This document shows positions 26,186 through 35,367 of a stretch of 64,000 nucleotides of DNA, in pieces. Made by a program: the position numbers and the translations under genes. The DNA is from Mycolicibacter senuensis. Its GTDB lineage: Bacteria; Actinomycetota; Actinomycetes; Mycobacteriales; Mycobacteriaceae. The stretch is taken from positions 56,167 to 120,166 of the forward strand of contig NZ_LQPS01000050.1 of the NCBI RefSeq assembly GCF_002101885.1, in the 5' to 3' direction. The notes below the pieces were generated by a model that was not told where the DNA came from, made no database searches, and saw only the letters and a program-made list of their open reading frames with translations. How positions within the stretch are numbered: the stretch's first letter is position 1; each line of letters opens with the position of its first letter.

Positions 26186-29100
26186 CATGAGCCTCCTGGT
26201 GGCGACGGGTCGCCGGATGATCGGGCCGCGGCCGTTCCGCGACGAGAGCCGGTGTCCCCATTGTGCACAAGCCGCAACCGCGGCGCCGGGTGGTCCTCGG
26301 ACGTCGGGGTGCCGTCCGGTTGGCGCGGCACGGGCACCATGAATTGGGTGGGCTTGTCCGCAGATTCCCGCAATCCGGACAGCACCCTGGGCACCACGGC
26401 CGCGCCGGCGGTGGCCACCGTCGCCGTCCCCAGCGCCTGAGCCCAGCCCAGCGGACCCAGCGGCGTGCAGCCCAACAGTTGGCTGATACCCGGAATGGAG
26501 ATCAACGTCCCCATCGCCGCGAGCGAGCCGACCGCGGTCGCCACCACCAGCGGGTCGTGCGAGTCCAGCAGCGTCTGGCCCAGCTGGGCGGCGACCAGCG
26601 ACACCAGCGCGACCGTGGAGGCCCGCTGTTGGCGCCCGGTCACCGAGGCCAGACCCCAGGCGCCCACCGCGGCCGACGCCGTCGTCACGCCGCGCACCGC
26701 CACCGCGCGCCACAGCGCGTCCGGGTCGGGGCCACGTGCCGTGGAGGCCGCCGAGTCGTTCAGCTCACTGACTGCCAGCGCGGTCGCCGGCAGCGCGTCG
26801 GTGAGCATGTTCACCAGCAGCAGCTGACGAGCGTTCAGCGGCGAGCGCCCGGTGAGCGCGCTGCCGATGATCGCGAACGCCACCTCGCCGGCGTTGCCGC
26901 CCAGCAGCACCCCGACCGCTGCCTGCACCCGCTGCCACAGTTCCCGGCCCTCGTCCAACGCATCGAGCAGGGCGTGGATCCGGCCATCGAGCAACACCAC
27001 GTCGGCGGCGGTGCTGGCGGCCTCGCTGCCGTGCGCGACCACCGCGATACCGACGGTGGCGGCACGGATGGCCGCCGCATCGTTGGCGCCGTCGCCGACC
27101 ATCGCCGACACCTTGCCGGTGCGCTCCAGGGTCTGCACGATCTGCACCTTGTTCTCCGGTGACATCCGGGCGAACACCACCCGCTCGGCTACCGCGACTT
27201 CCTGGCCCTTGCGGGACAACGCATCCCACTCCGCGCCGCTGATCACCTGATCGGCGCTGATCTCCAGGCCGAGCTCCCGGGCGATCGCGGTGGCGGTGAC
27301 CGGGTGGTCTCCGGTGATCAGCCGCACCGGGATCTGCCAGCGGTCCAGTTCGGCCAGCAGGGCGGCGGCCTCGGGCCGCGGCGTGTCGGCGATCCCGATC
27401 AGTCCGACGAACGTCAGCCCGTCGCCACAGAATTGACCGATGTCCTCCGGATCCGGGTCCTCACCCAGGGCGGCGACCTGTGCCGGGGTGAGTTCTCGCC
27501 GGGCGACGGCGATCACCCGCAGCCCCTCGCCGGCCATACCCAGCACTGTCTTGCGGATCGTCGGGTTCCCACCGCAGGCGGGCCCGACCACCTCCGGCGC
27601 GCCCTTGACCGTCAGTTCGGCGCCGACGACCGACGCCGAATAGCTGCGGCCGGACCGGAACGGCAGGTGGGCGATCTCGCCGCGACCGGGATCCACCACC
27701 TCGGCTGCGGTCGCGGCATCGATGATCGCGGCATCGGTGGCGTGCACCTGCCGGCCGTTGGTGGTCGGCGCGGCCTGCGCCGCGAACGCCAGCACCTCAT
27801 CGGTGGTGTAACCCGGCGCCGGCTTCAGCTGTGTGACCCGCAGCCGGTTCTGGCTCAGCGTTCCGGTCTTGTCGAAGCACACCACGTCGACGCGGCCGAG
27901 GGCCTCCACCGAGCGCGGCACGCGAACCAGCACACCGAATTTGGTCAGCCGCCTGGCGGACGCCTGCTGCGCCAGGGTGGCGACCAGCGGCAGGCCCTCC
28001 GGGATCGCCGCGACGGCGATGGCGATGCCGGAGGCCACCGACTGTCGCAACCCGATCCGCCGGAGAACGCCCAAACCGGTCACCAGGGTGCCCCCGGCCA
28101 GACTGATCCGCCACGCTTTGCTGGTCAGCATGCTCAGCTGGTGCTGCAATCCGACCGCCGACTGCTCGCCGGCGACCAGGTCGGCGGCCCGGCGACTGTA
28201 GGTGTCGGCGCCGACCGCGGTCACCAACGCCAGGGCGGTGCCGGTGATGACCGTGGTGCCCGCATAGATCATGCATTCGCGCTCGGCCAGGTCCGCTCCC
28301 GGCGTGGCCTCGACCTGCTTGACCACCGACAGCGACTCGCCGGTCAGCGACGACTCGTCGACCTCGAGGTCGTCGGCGTCGATCAATCGCCCGTCGGCGG
28401 GGACCACCTCGTGGGCCCGCACCTCGATCACGTCACCGAGACGCAACTCCTCGGCGGGGACCTCGCAGTAGCCGCCATCGGGCAGCAGCCGCCGTGCCGG
28501 CGGAACCTGTTCATTCAGCAGCACATTGAGCCGGCGCTCGGCCACCAGGCGCTGCGCGGCGGCCAGCATCGCGTTGCCGCCCAGCACCGAACCGACCAGT
28601 ACCGCGTCGACCGGTGAACCCAACACCGCGCTGGCCGCCGCTCCCAGCGCCAGCACCGGCGTGATCGGGTCGGACAACTCGCTGCGGACGGCCTGGGCGA
28701 ATTGCCAGATCACCCGGGGCGGTGCGCTGCGCTTACCGCCGCGGCGGGCCAGGTCGACCGCCGCGAGCGCTGCCGCTGCCGCAGGGGCGTGCTGGTCCCC
28801 GGCCGGAATCTCCGACTCCGGGGGCGGAAGCATCGCGCGCACCTGGTCCACCGACATGGCGTGCCACTCGTGCACCGCCGCCGGACGTGGCGTCGGGGCG
28901 TCCACGGCACGCCGGGCCAGCCAGTAGCCGGACAGTGCGCCGGCCGCCGCGCCGGTGGTCACCGGGCCCGGCCCCTGGCCGCGCACCCCGGGCAGCATCA
29001 GCAGCGCGCCCAATGTCGAAGCCCCGGTGGCGATCTCGACGCCACGGCGGCTGGCCGATCGGGCCGCCGGCAAAGCATGCAGCACCCGCCACGCCGCGGC

Positions 29101-30666
29101 CAGGTCGCTCAGTAACACATCGGCGCACCACGGCGGGGAACCCTGCCCCGGCAGCACGCCCAGCGCCACGTCGGCCGCCGCCAGGGCCCCGACGGCCGCC
29201 GTCGACAGCACCGCGACGTCGTGACCGTCGGCCTGGTAGGCGGTCACCGCGGCGGTGAGCGCCTCGTCCAACGCCGCACCGTCGAGCGGGCGGATGTCGT
29301 CGAAGATCGGTCGCAGCTCACCGAGTGCCTCGGCTTCGACGGTGACCACCTCGACGTCGGCGTGCCGGGCCTCGGTCACCACCGCGGCGGCCAGCGGCAG
29401 CAGTGCCGGCTGGAACGACGCCTGCACGCCGAGGCGCCGACCGATCCGGTGCCAGCCCGGTTCGAGTCCGGCCTCGCCCAGCCGGGCCTGGGCCTGGGCC
29501 CACACCGCCCGGAGTTCGTCGTCGTCGGCGCCACGCACCTGCATCACCCGCAGCGTTTCGCCGCACAGCACCCGCGGGTCGATGACCACGGTGTCCACCC
29601 GGTCGAGCTCGCGCAGACTGCTCGGGCGCAGCACCACCGCGCCGTGCTGGTCGGCCAACCCGCGACCGAAGGTGGCGGCGAACGACTCGCGGGCGGTGCG
29701 GGTGCCCTTGGGCGCGGCCACCGTCGCGGCGGTGCCGGCCAGGTCGGGGCTGCTGGTCGCGGCGCCGACCACCCCCGCCCCGATGGCCTGCACCAAGGCG
29801 CTGCGGTCCAGGTGACGTTCGACCGGACCCGGCGGCCGGGGCGCCGGCCGTGGCGGGATGAGCACCGGCGGATGGTCGGCGTAGTCGGCGAGCTCCGGTT
29901 CGCGCCGACGCCAAGCGCGTTCGGCGGCACGTTCTTCGCCGGCGCGCATCGCCTCCATCGACAGGTCCACCGCCAGCGCGGTCGGGGCCTGGTTGAGGGT
30001 GTGCACGCCCGCGCCGGCCAGCGACAGCAGGGCGTCGGTCGCCTGCTTGCCGAGGTTGTCCTCGAGCAGCCGTCGCAGCCGCGGCTGGTAGTCGACGACG
30101 ATGACACCGGCTTCTAAGCCCAGCGGCAGCACCGGCAACCGCAGCAGCCGGCCGAGCGTCGCCAGGCCCAGGCCGGCGACGTTGGCGCTGAGGGTGAGGG
30201 CGCGCAACGCCTGCGTCGTGCCGTCACCGGGCAGGGTGGCCGGCGGCCGCCCGCGGTGGGCCGGCCGACGGTGCTGGGCTTCGGTGTCACCGACCACCCG
30301 GCACAGCTCACGCAACGACACGACGTCGCCGCCGGCGTCCGCGGCGAGCCCGACCACCAGCCGGGACAGCGGGTGGTTCAAACGGACCGAGCTGACCCCG
30401 GGCAACGCCCGGGCAGCGCCGAGCACAGCGGTCGCCAGTTCGTCGCCGGCCGGCCCGTCGAGCCCACGGACCTCGACCCAGGCCCGGCCCTCGCCGCGGA
30501 AGCACCGGCGGGACAACGCCCAGCCGTTGTCGCTGGTCGGGAGGGCGGCGCCGGCGATGCCGGTCGCGGTCTGAACAGATGCGTCGATCAACGCGGACGT
30601 GAGTTGGACACCGAAATTTGCCGCACGCAGCGGAAGAGAGTGCCTGACGGCACGAGCTAAATCCAC
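26185..30666 (-). CDS. ctpH: P-type ATPase CtpH
   Basis: 1493-residue cation-transporting P-type ATPase, like M. tuberculosis CtpH (Rv0425c). The long N-terminal half (about 650 residues) has heavy-metal-associated-like repeats and an inactive-looking HAD-like region, unusual for P2 pumps. The core has the actuator loop SSLTGESLSV, the phosphorylation site CFDKTGTLS (Asp932), and the hinge VGDGANDAAA near 1190. Membrane segments flank it, including EGLPL of the ion path (AIPEGLPLVATLA), typical of P2-type Ca2+/Mg2+/Na+ pumps. GTG start, 10 bases after the upstream gene stop. Substrate is not settled by sequence. Confidence 0.93.
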   Translation of the reverse strand: MDLARAVRHSLPLRAANFGVQLTSALIDASVQTATGIAGAALPTSDNGWALSRRCFRGEGRAWVEVRGLDGPAGDELATAVLGAARALPGVSSVRLNHPLSRLVVGLAADAGGDVVSLRELCRVVGDTEAQHRRPAHRGRPPATLPGDGTTQALRALTLSANVAGLGLATLGRLLRLPVLPLGLEAGVIVVDYQPRLRRLLEDNLGKQATDALLSLAGAGVHTLNQAPTALAVDLSMEAMRAGEERAAERAWRRREPELADYADHPPVLIPPRPAPRPPGPVERHLDRSALVQAIGAGVVGAATSSPDLAGTAATVAAPKGTRTARESFAATFGRGLADQHGAVVLRPSSLRELDRVDTVVIDPRVLCGETLRVMQVRGADDDELRAVWAQAQARLGEAGLEPGWHRIGRRLGVQASFQPALLPLAAAVVTEARHADVEVVTVEAEALGELRPIFDDIRPLDGAALDEALTAAVTAYQADGHDVAVLSTAAVGALAAADVALGVLPGQGSPPWCADVLLSDLAAAWRVLHALPAARSASRRGVEIATGASTLGALLMLPGVRGQGPGPVTTGAAAGALSGYWLARRAVDAPTPRPAAVHEWHAMSVDQVRAMLPPPESEIPAGDQHAPAAAAALAAVDLARRGGKRSAPPRVIWQFAQAVRSELSDPITPVLALGAAASAVLGSPVDAVLVGSVLGGNAMLAAAQRLVAERRLNVLLNEQVPPARRLLPDGGYCEVPAEELRLGDVIEVRAHEVVPADGRLIDADDLEVDESSLTGESLSVVKQVEATPGADLAERECMIYAGTTVITGTALALVTAVGADTYSRRAADLVAGEQSAVGLQHQLSMLTSKAWRISLAGGTLVTGLGVLRRIGLRQSVASGIAIAVAAIPEGLPLVATLAQQASARRLTKFGVLVRVPRSVEALGRVDVVCFDKTGTLSQNRLRVTQLKPAPGYTTDEVLAFAAQAAPTTNGRQVHATDAAIIDAATAAEVVDPGRGEIAHLPFRSGRSYSASVVGAELTVKGAPEVVGPACGGNPTIRKTVLGMAGEGLRVIAVARRELTPAQVAALGEDPDPEDIGQFCGDGLTFVGLIGIADTPRPEAAALLAELDRWQIPVRLITGDHPVTATAIARELGLEISADQVISGAEWDALSRKGQEVAVAERVVFARMSPENKVQIVQTLERTGKVSAMVGDGANDAAAIRAATVGIAVVAHGSEAASTAADVVLLDGRIHALLDALDEGRELWQRVQAAVGVLLGGNAGEVAFAIIGSALTGRSPLNARQLLLVNMLTDALPATALAVSELNDSAASTARGPDPDALWRAVAVRGVTTASAAVGAWGLASVTGRQQRASTVALVSLVAAQLGQTLLDSHDPLVVATAVGSLAAMGTLISIPGISQLLGCTPLGPLGWAQALGTATVATAGAAVVPRVLSGLRESADKPTQFMVPVPRQPDGTPTSEDHPAPRLRLVHNGDTGSRRGTAAARSSGDPSPPGGS

Positions 30667-30676
30667 GCGGGCCCGT

Positions 30677-31189
30677 TCAGTGGCGCGCGCGAGCGCTGCT
30701 GCCGCCGCTACGGGCCGGCCGCGCTGCGGTCTTCTTCGGCTGCGGGCTGCGCCGGGTGGTCGACGAGCCCGACGACTTCGTCGACTTGGCCGATTTCACC
30801 GACGTCAACGGCCGGGCCGCCGCCGTCGAAGCGGCCGGCGCTTTCGCTGAAGACTTCGCTGAAGACTTCGCCGAAGGCTGCCCCGGGGGCGCGCCGTCAC
30901 CGGAGCGGTTCAGTTGCTTGAGCACCAGGGCGGTGCCGCCCACCGCCACCAGCAGTGGCCACTCGACCAATCCGGTGGCGCCGAGGGCGCCCAGGGTCAG
31001 TGCGGCCGCGGGGGTCGAGTGGCTGCCGGAGCTCAGGCCGCGCTGCGCGCCGCTTGCCGCCCCCTTCAAGCCACCGATTACCCCGTTGAGTGCGGCCCCG
31101 CCGACTGCGCCGGCCGCCTCGGTTGTCATGGTCGCCGCGCGAGTTGCCGCTCCGGCGACCTTCCGTACCGTCCCTGCGACGGCGTTCAT
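30677..31189 (-). CDS. Conserved protein upstream of ctpH (Rv0426c-like)
   Basis: 170 residues. The first half is Ala/Gly-rich with weakly hydrophobic stretches (LTLGALGATGLVEWPLLVAVGGTALVL near 80-105) that may be membrane-associated. The second half is a low-complexity, Lys/Ser-rich basic tail with three SAKSS-like repeats, reminiscent of histone-like or DNA-binding tails. I chose the ATG at 31189 because GGGCAGGGA precedes it; an ATG at 31237 would add 16 residues. It heads the Rv0426c-ctpH-Rv0424c set. Function unknown. Confidence 0.8.
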   Translation of the reverse strand: MNAVAGTVRKVAGAATRAATMTTEAAGAVGGAALNGVIGGLKGAASGAQRGLSSGSHSTPAAALTLGALGATGLVEWPLLVAVGGTALVLKQLNRSGDGAPPGQPSAKSSAKSSAKAPAASTAAARPLTSVKSAKSTKSSGSSTTRRSPQPKKTAARPARSGGSSARARH

Positions 31190-31279
31190 GGGTATTCCCT
31201 GCCCTTCAAACGAGGCAAATTGGTTAACCAGATCCATCCTATGCGAATTTCTGGTGAACCCGCGGAATCCACAACGAAT

Positions 31280-32110
31280 TCATATAACCGGTCGTGTCGG
31301 AGCCGGCTGGATGTCCACCAACACCGGCGCGTGATCGCTGGGCGACTTGCCCTTGCGTTCCTCCCGGACGATCTCGCCGTGCGAGATGCGGGCGGCCAGC
31401 GCGGGCGAGCCCAGGATGAAGTCGATTCGCATGCCCTGCTTCTTCGGGAACCGCAGCTGGGTGTAGTCCCAATAGGTGTAGACACCGGGGCCCGGCGTGA
31501 ACGGTCGCACCACATCGAGGTACTTCGCCTCGGTCAGCGCACGAAACGCCCTGCGCTCCGGCTCCGAGACGTGGGTCGCACCGTCGAAGAACGCCATGCT
31601 CCACACGTCGTCGTCCTGCGGGGCGATGTTCCAGTCGCCCACCAACGCGATCGGTGCAGACGGCTCGTCACGCAACCAGCCTTCGGCGGTATTACGCAAC
31701 GCGGCAAGCCATTCCAGCTTGTAGGTGTAGTGCGGGTCGGTCAGGGCGCGGCCGTTGGGCACATACAGGCTCCATACCCGAACGCCGCCGCAGGTGGCGC
31801 CCAGCGCGCGCGCCTCCACCGTCGGGTCGGCATCCGCCTTGGCCCAAGTGGGTTGCCCGGGAAACCCGATCTCGACGGCGTCCAGACCGACCCGGGAGGC
31901 GATCGCCACCCCGTTCCACTGGTTCAGGCCGACATGCGCTACCTCGTAGCCGAGTTCGTGAAACGGCAGGGTGGGAAACTGCGCGTCGGTGCACTTGGTC
32001 TCCTGCATCGCCAGCACGTCGACGTCGGCGCGGGCCAGCCAGTCGGTCACCCGGCCCACCCGCGTGCGGATCGAGTTGACGTTCCAGGTGGCCAGTCGCA
32101 GCGCAGTCAC
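31280..32110 (-). CDS. xthA: Exodeoxyribonuclease III / AP endonuclease XthA
   Basis: Base-excision repair nuclease of the exonuclease III family, 276 residues. Metal and catalytic residues appear in order: ATWNVNSIR (Asn), QETKC (Glu metal ligand), GDWNIAP (Asp and Asn), RIDFIL, and the final SDHAPV (Asp-His). It matches Rv0427c in position and strand. The GNAT gene ends nine bases upstream, so it may be co-transcribed with def and the GNAT gene. Confidence 0.96.
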   Translation of the reverse strand: MTALRLATWNVNSIRTRVGRVTDWLARADVDVLAMQETKCTDAQFPTLPFHELGYEVAHVGLNQWNGVAIASRVGLDAVEIGFPGQPTWAKADADPTVEARALGATCGGVRVWSLYVPNGRALTDPHYTYKLEWLAALRNTAEGWLRDEPSAPIALVGDWNIAPQDDDVWSMAFFDGATHVSEPERRAFRALTEAKYLDVVRPFTPGPGVYTYWDYTQLRFPKKQGMRIDFILGSPALAARISHGEIVREERKGKSPSDHAPVLVDIQPAPTRPVI

Positions 32111-32119
32111 GCAGTCACC

Positions 32120-33025
32120 TTAGACGCGCAGTAGCAGGCCGGCGTCGAGGTAGCGGGTGCGGTGCTGACCGGCGAATCCGATCGCTTCGCAGAACGCGAA
32201 CGCGCCGGCGTCATCGCTCGGTACCTGCGCGTAACCGCGGGTGGCTCCCCGCTCGGCGCCCCAGGCCTGCAGTGCGGTGCCGATCGCCCGCCCGTGGCCC
32301 CGCCGGCGGCTGCCCTCGGCCACCCGCAGGGCGGTCACGCCCAGCCAGCGGGTGCCGTCCGGGGCTTCGGTCACCGCGCCGCGCCCGACCGCCACCCCGG
32401 GTATCGAGGCGAACACCAGCTCACCGTCGACCACCGCGGTCAGCGGCCCCGCCGGGTCGTCGACGGGCCAGTCAGGGCCGGGCCGGTCGGTCAGCGTCAC
32501 CTGCTCCGGGGTCGGTCCGGCGGCCAACTCGCGCACCAAGGTGCGGATCTCCAACCGTGCGGGAATGTCCTCCGGCAGTCGCAGCAGCCGCTCCGGGACC
32601 GCCAGGGTCGGGGCCAGATCCCGTCGCGCATACCAGTCGATGATCTCCGGGATGGAGCTGGTGTGGGCGAACATGTCTAGGGGCACAGCCGAATTCGTCG
32701 CCAACTCGGCACCGGGTCCGGCCCGCAGCAGCCAGCCGTCGAGCCACTGGTGTTCGCTGCCCGGCCAGGCCAGCGCGGCAGCGTGTTCCACGGCGCGGAT
32801 CGCGGAGTTCTTCACCGGCCGATCGGTGAGCCGGCGCACGTACAGCACGTCGGCGTGCCGGCAATCGTGGACCACCCCGTCGGCCGAGCGAACCCGCACC
32901 ACCGTCCCGGCCTGCTCCAGGTGTCCCACCACGTCGCCCATCGGCGGCTCCGAACCGGGCGGCCGCAGGTAGCGCAGGCTCACCCGGGTGCCGACAGGCG
33001 GCAGCTCAACAGGCGGCCGGTTCAT
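32120..33025 (-). CDS. GNAT acetyltransferase (Rv0428c-like)
   Basis: 301 residues. The N-terminal about 75 residues form a small beta-barrel-like region (GTRVSLRYL; DCRHADVLYVRR); the C-terminal half is a GNAT fold with the acetyl-CoA loop RRRGHGRAIG near residue 245 and FCEAIGF at the end. Start ATG at 33025 is 10 bases after the def stop. Acceptor substrate unknown. Its position next to peptide deformylase is the same in M. tuberculosis and fits N-terminal protein modification, but that is inference. Confidence 0.88.
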   Translation of the reverse strand: MNRPPVELPPVGTRVSLRYLRPPGSEPPMGDVVGHLEQAGTVVRVRSADGVVHDCRHADVLYVRRLTDRPVKNSAIRAVEHAAALAWPGSEHQWLDGWLLRAGPGAELATNSAVPLDMFAHTSSIPEIIDWYARRDLAPTLAVPERLLRLPEDIPARLEIRTLVRELAAGPTPEQVTLTDRPGPDWPVDDPAGPLTAVVDGELVFASIPGVAVGRGAVTEAPDGTRWLGVTALRVAEGSRRRGHGRAIGTALQAWGAERGATRGYAQVPSDDAGAFAFCEAIGFAGQHRTRYLDAGLLLRV

Positions 33026-33035
33026 CACCGGCCCC

Positions 33036-33629
33036 TCAGTGCCCGAACGGGTCGGGCACGTCGCCCGGCATCCAAGACAGGCCGGGCACACCCCAGCCGT
33101 TGGACTTCACCGTCCGCTTCGCCGCCCGGGCGTGGCGGCCCACCAGCATGTCCAGATACAGCAGGCCATCCAGATGCCCGGTTTCGTGCTGCAGCATCCG
33201 GGCGAACAGACCGCTGCCCTCCAGCGTGAGCGGGTTGCCGTCGGCGTCCAGCCCGGTGACCCGAGCCCATTCCGCGCGGCCGGTCGGGAATGACTCACCG
33301 GGCACCGACAGGCAGCCTTCGTCGTCGTCATCGGGGTCGGGCATGGTCTCGGGCCGCTCGGAGGTCTCCAACACCGGGTTGACCACCACACCGCGGCGCC
33401 GAGTGGTCGAGCGGCGGTCGTCGGCGCAGTCGTAGACGAAGACCCGCAACCCGACACCGATCTGATTGGCCGCCAGGCCGACTCCGTTGGCGGCATCCAT
33501 CGTCTCGTACATCGTGGCGATCAACTCGGCCAGGTCGGCCGGCAGCGAGCCGTCCTCGGCGACGGGCACCGGGCTGGTCGGGGTGTGCAGGACGGGATCG
33601 CCCACAATGCGGATGGGTACGACGGCCAT
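33036..33629 (-). CDS. def: Peptide deformylase
   Basis: Removes the formyl group from nascent proteins; metalloenzyme. All three deformylase motifs are intact: GVGLAANQIG near residue 49, EGCLSVPGE near 103 (Cys ligand) and QHETGHLDG near 147 (two His ligands and catalytic Glu). 197 residues, as in M. tuberculosis. The C-terminal extension after the last helix (SWMPGDVPDPFGH) is a mycobacterial trait. First gene of def-GNAT-xthA, divergent from the DUF3263 gene across 174 bases. Confidence 0.97.
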   Translation of the reverse strand: MAVVPIRIVGDPVLHTPTSPVPVAEDGSLPADLAELIATMYETMDAANGVGLAANQIGVGLRVFVYDCADDRRSTTRRRGVVVNPVLETSERPETMPDPDDDDEGCLSVPGESFPTGRAEWARVTGLDADGNPLTLEGSGLFARMLQHETGHLDGLLYLDMLVGRHARAAKRTVKSNGWGVPGLSWMPGDVPDPFGH

Positions 33630-33803
33630 GACCGAAAATCTTAAGTGCCCGCCATCGGCACGGTGCAGCGGCCACGGCGACTCGCGGGCCCGGCTCCCGG
33701 TTCAACACCGCGTGCCGTGATTGAATATTTGCTCAGGACAAGCCGCCGAAAGACGCAACGAACGTTCAACCACAGAACTTTCCGGAAGGGTCCAGGAAAC
33801 GAT

Positions 33804-34112
33804 ATGGACGGCGCTATGGCGCAAGCGAATCGATCAGGGGACGATTCGGAGCCCGCTGACGGCCTGAGCCGTCGCGAACACGACATCTTGTCCTTCGAGC
33901 GGGACTGGTGGAAGTACGCCGGCGCCAAGGAAGAGGCCATCAAGGAGCGGTTCTCGCTGTCGGCGACCCGCTACTACCAGGTGCTCAACGCCCTCGTGGA
34001 CCGACCCGAGGCGCTGGCCGCCGACCCGATGCTGGTCAAACGACTGCGCAGGCTGCGGTCCAGCCGGCAGAAGGCGCGCGCCGCGCGGCGTCTCGGTTTC
34101 GATATCACTTGA
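33804..34112 (+). CDS. DUF3263 small protein (Rv0430-like)
   Basis: 102 residues, the same size as Rv0430. The body LSRREHDILSFERDWWKYAG followed by KEEAIKERF and RYYQVLNALVDRP looks like a winged or helix-turn-helix fold, then a basic tail (RRLRSSRQKARAARR). Probably a DNA-associated protein; no function is established. AGGA seven bases before the ATG at 33804 supports this start over the longer frame from 33645. It precedes the virR-like gene by 67 bases. Confidence 0.9.
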   Translation: MDGAMAQANRSGDDSEPADGLSRREHDILSFERDWWKYAGAKEEAIKERFSLSATRYYQVLNALVDRPEALAADPMLVKRLRRLRSSRQKARAARRLGFDIT

Positions 34113-34179
34113 GTCACCCGGAACCCGTCATTGCTGGGGGTTTAGAGGTCACGGCCTGCTCGTCGATACAGTGGGCGCA

Positions 34180-34650
34180 ATGAACGACCACGTTCCCGAT
34201 TCCTCCAGACTCCCGCTGCGGGCCATGGTGATGGTGCTGCTGTTCTTGGGCACCATCTTCCTGCTGGTCGGGTTTCAGGCGCTCGGGTCGTCGGGCGACG
34301 ACGATGACACCGGCCATGCGCCGGCGTCGAAACCTGTGACCACCACCTCGGCGGCGGCCACCACCGACCGCCCCGCCCACAAGCCCGACGTACAGGTCTA
34401 CAACATCTCTGAGCAGGCGGGCCTGGCCGGACACACCGCGGAGGTGCTGCGGGAAGCCGGCTGGAATGTGACCATCGTCGACAACCTCGAGCTGCCGGAG
34501 GTCACCGAGACCACCGTCTACTTCGGCGATGCCCAGGGCGAGCACGAGGCGGCGAATGCTGTGGCCGAGCTGCTGCACGCCGCCGTACACCCGCGCATCC
34601 CCGACGTGGCCGAGCAGCCACCGGGCGTCATCGTGGTGGTCGCGGGTTAA
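34180..34650 (+). CDS. virR: LytR_C-domain membrane protein (VirR-like, Rv0431)
   Basis: 156 residues. One membrane segment near residues 13-34 (MVMVLLFLGTIFLLVGFQAL) is followed by a disordered Asp/Thr/Ala linker and an extracytoplasmic LytR_C domain (VQVYNISEQAGLAG to GVIVVVAG). In M. tuberculosis, VirR restrains vesicle release and interacts with cell-envelope partners. ATG at 34180 matches a normal type-II membrane topology. The sodC ATG follows nine bases after its stop, so the two are probably co-transcribed. Confidence 0.9.
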   Translation: MNDHVPDSSRLPLRAMVMVLLFLGTIFLLVGFQALGSSGDDDDTGHAPASKPVTTTSAAATTDRPAHKPDVQVYNISEQAGLAGHTAEVLREAGWNVTIVDNLELPEVTETTVYFGDAQGEHEAANAVAELLHAAVHPRIPDVAEQPPGVIVVVAG

Positions 34651-34659
34651 GCTCCTCGC

Positions 34660-35367
34660 ATGGTCAAAGGTCACCGCACAGTTCTTGCCGCCGCTGTCTT
34701 CGCCACCCCGGTTGTGCTGCTGGCGGCGTGCAGTCCCAACGAGCCGGCCTCCGACGTGCCCGGCACCACGCCGGCCATCTGGACCGGGTCGCCGGCACCG
34801 TCCGGTGCGGTGAGCGAGCCGGGTGAATCGAGCGGCTCCGACAACCTGGTGGCGCGCCTGACGACCGTCGACGGCGGTCAGGTCGCCACCGCGACGTTCG
34901 AGTTCAGCAAGGTCGGCGGGAAGGAATTCGCCACGATCACCGTGCAGACCACCAGCACCGGCGTCCTGACGCCGGGCTTCCACGGCATGCACATCCACGG
35001 CGTGGGTAAATGCGAAGCCGACTCCGTCGCCCCCGGCGGCGGGGCGCCCGGTGCCTTCCTGTCGGCCGGCGGGCACTTCCAGGCGCCCGGCCACAACGAG
35101 CACCCGCAGAGCGGCGACCTGACCTCGCTGCAGGTGCGCTCCGACGGCAGCGCGCTGCTGGTCACCACCACCGATGCGTTCACCCGGCAGGAATTGCTGG
35201 ACGGCGAGGGGACGTCGCTGATCGTCCACGCCGACGACGACAATTTCGCCAACATCCCGGCGGACCGCTACACCCAGGTCAACGGCACACCCGGCCCGGA
35301 CCAGACCACGCTGACCACCGGAGACGCCGGCAAACGAGTTGCGTGTGGTGTTATCGGCGCCGGATAG
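34660..35367 (+). CDS. sodC: Cu/Zn superoxide dismutase lipoprotein SodC
   Basis: 235-residue periplasmic superoxide dismutase anchored by a lipobox (LLAAC near residue 24). A Ser/Pro/Gly linker follows, then the beta-barrel with metal ligands in FHGMHIHGVGKC and GGHFQAPGHNEHP; a second Cys near the end (KRVACGVIG) forms the structural disulfide. As in other mycobacterial SodC proteins, the classical zinc-loop ligands are reduced. It protects the surface from superoxide. Its end overlaps the start of the ligase gene by 29 bases. Confidence 0.96.
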   Translation: MVKGHRTVLAAAVFATPVVLLAACSPNEPASDVPGTTPAIWTGSPAPSGAVSEPGESSGSDNLVARLTTVDGGQVATATFEFSKVGGKEFATITVQTTSTGVLTPGFHGMHIHGVGKCEADSVAPGGGAPGAFLSAGGHFQAPGHNEHPQSGDLTSLQVRSDGSALLVTTTDAFTRQELLDGEGTSLIVHADDDNFANIPADRYTQVNGTPGPDQTTLTTGDAGKRVACGVIGAG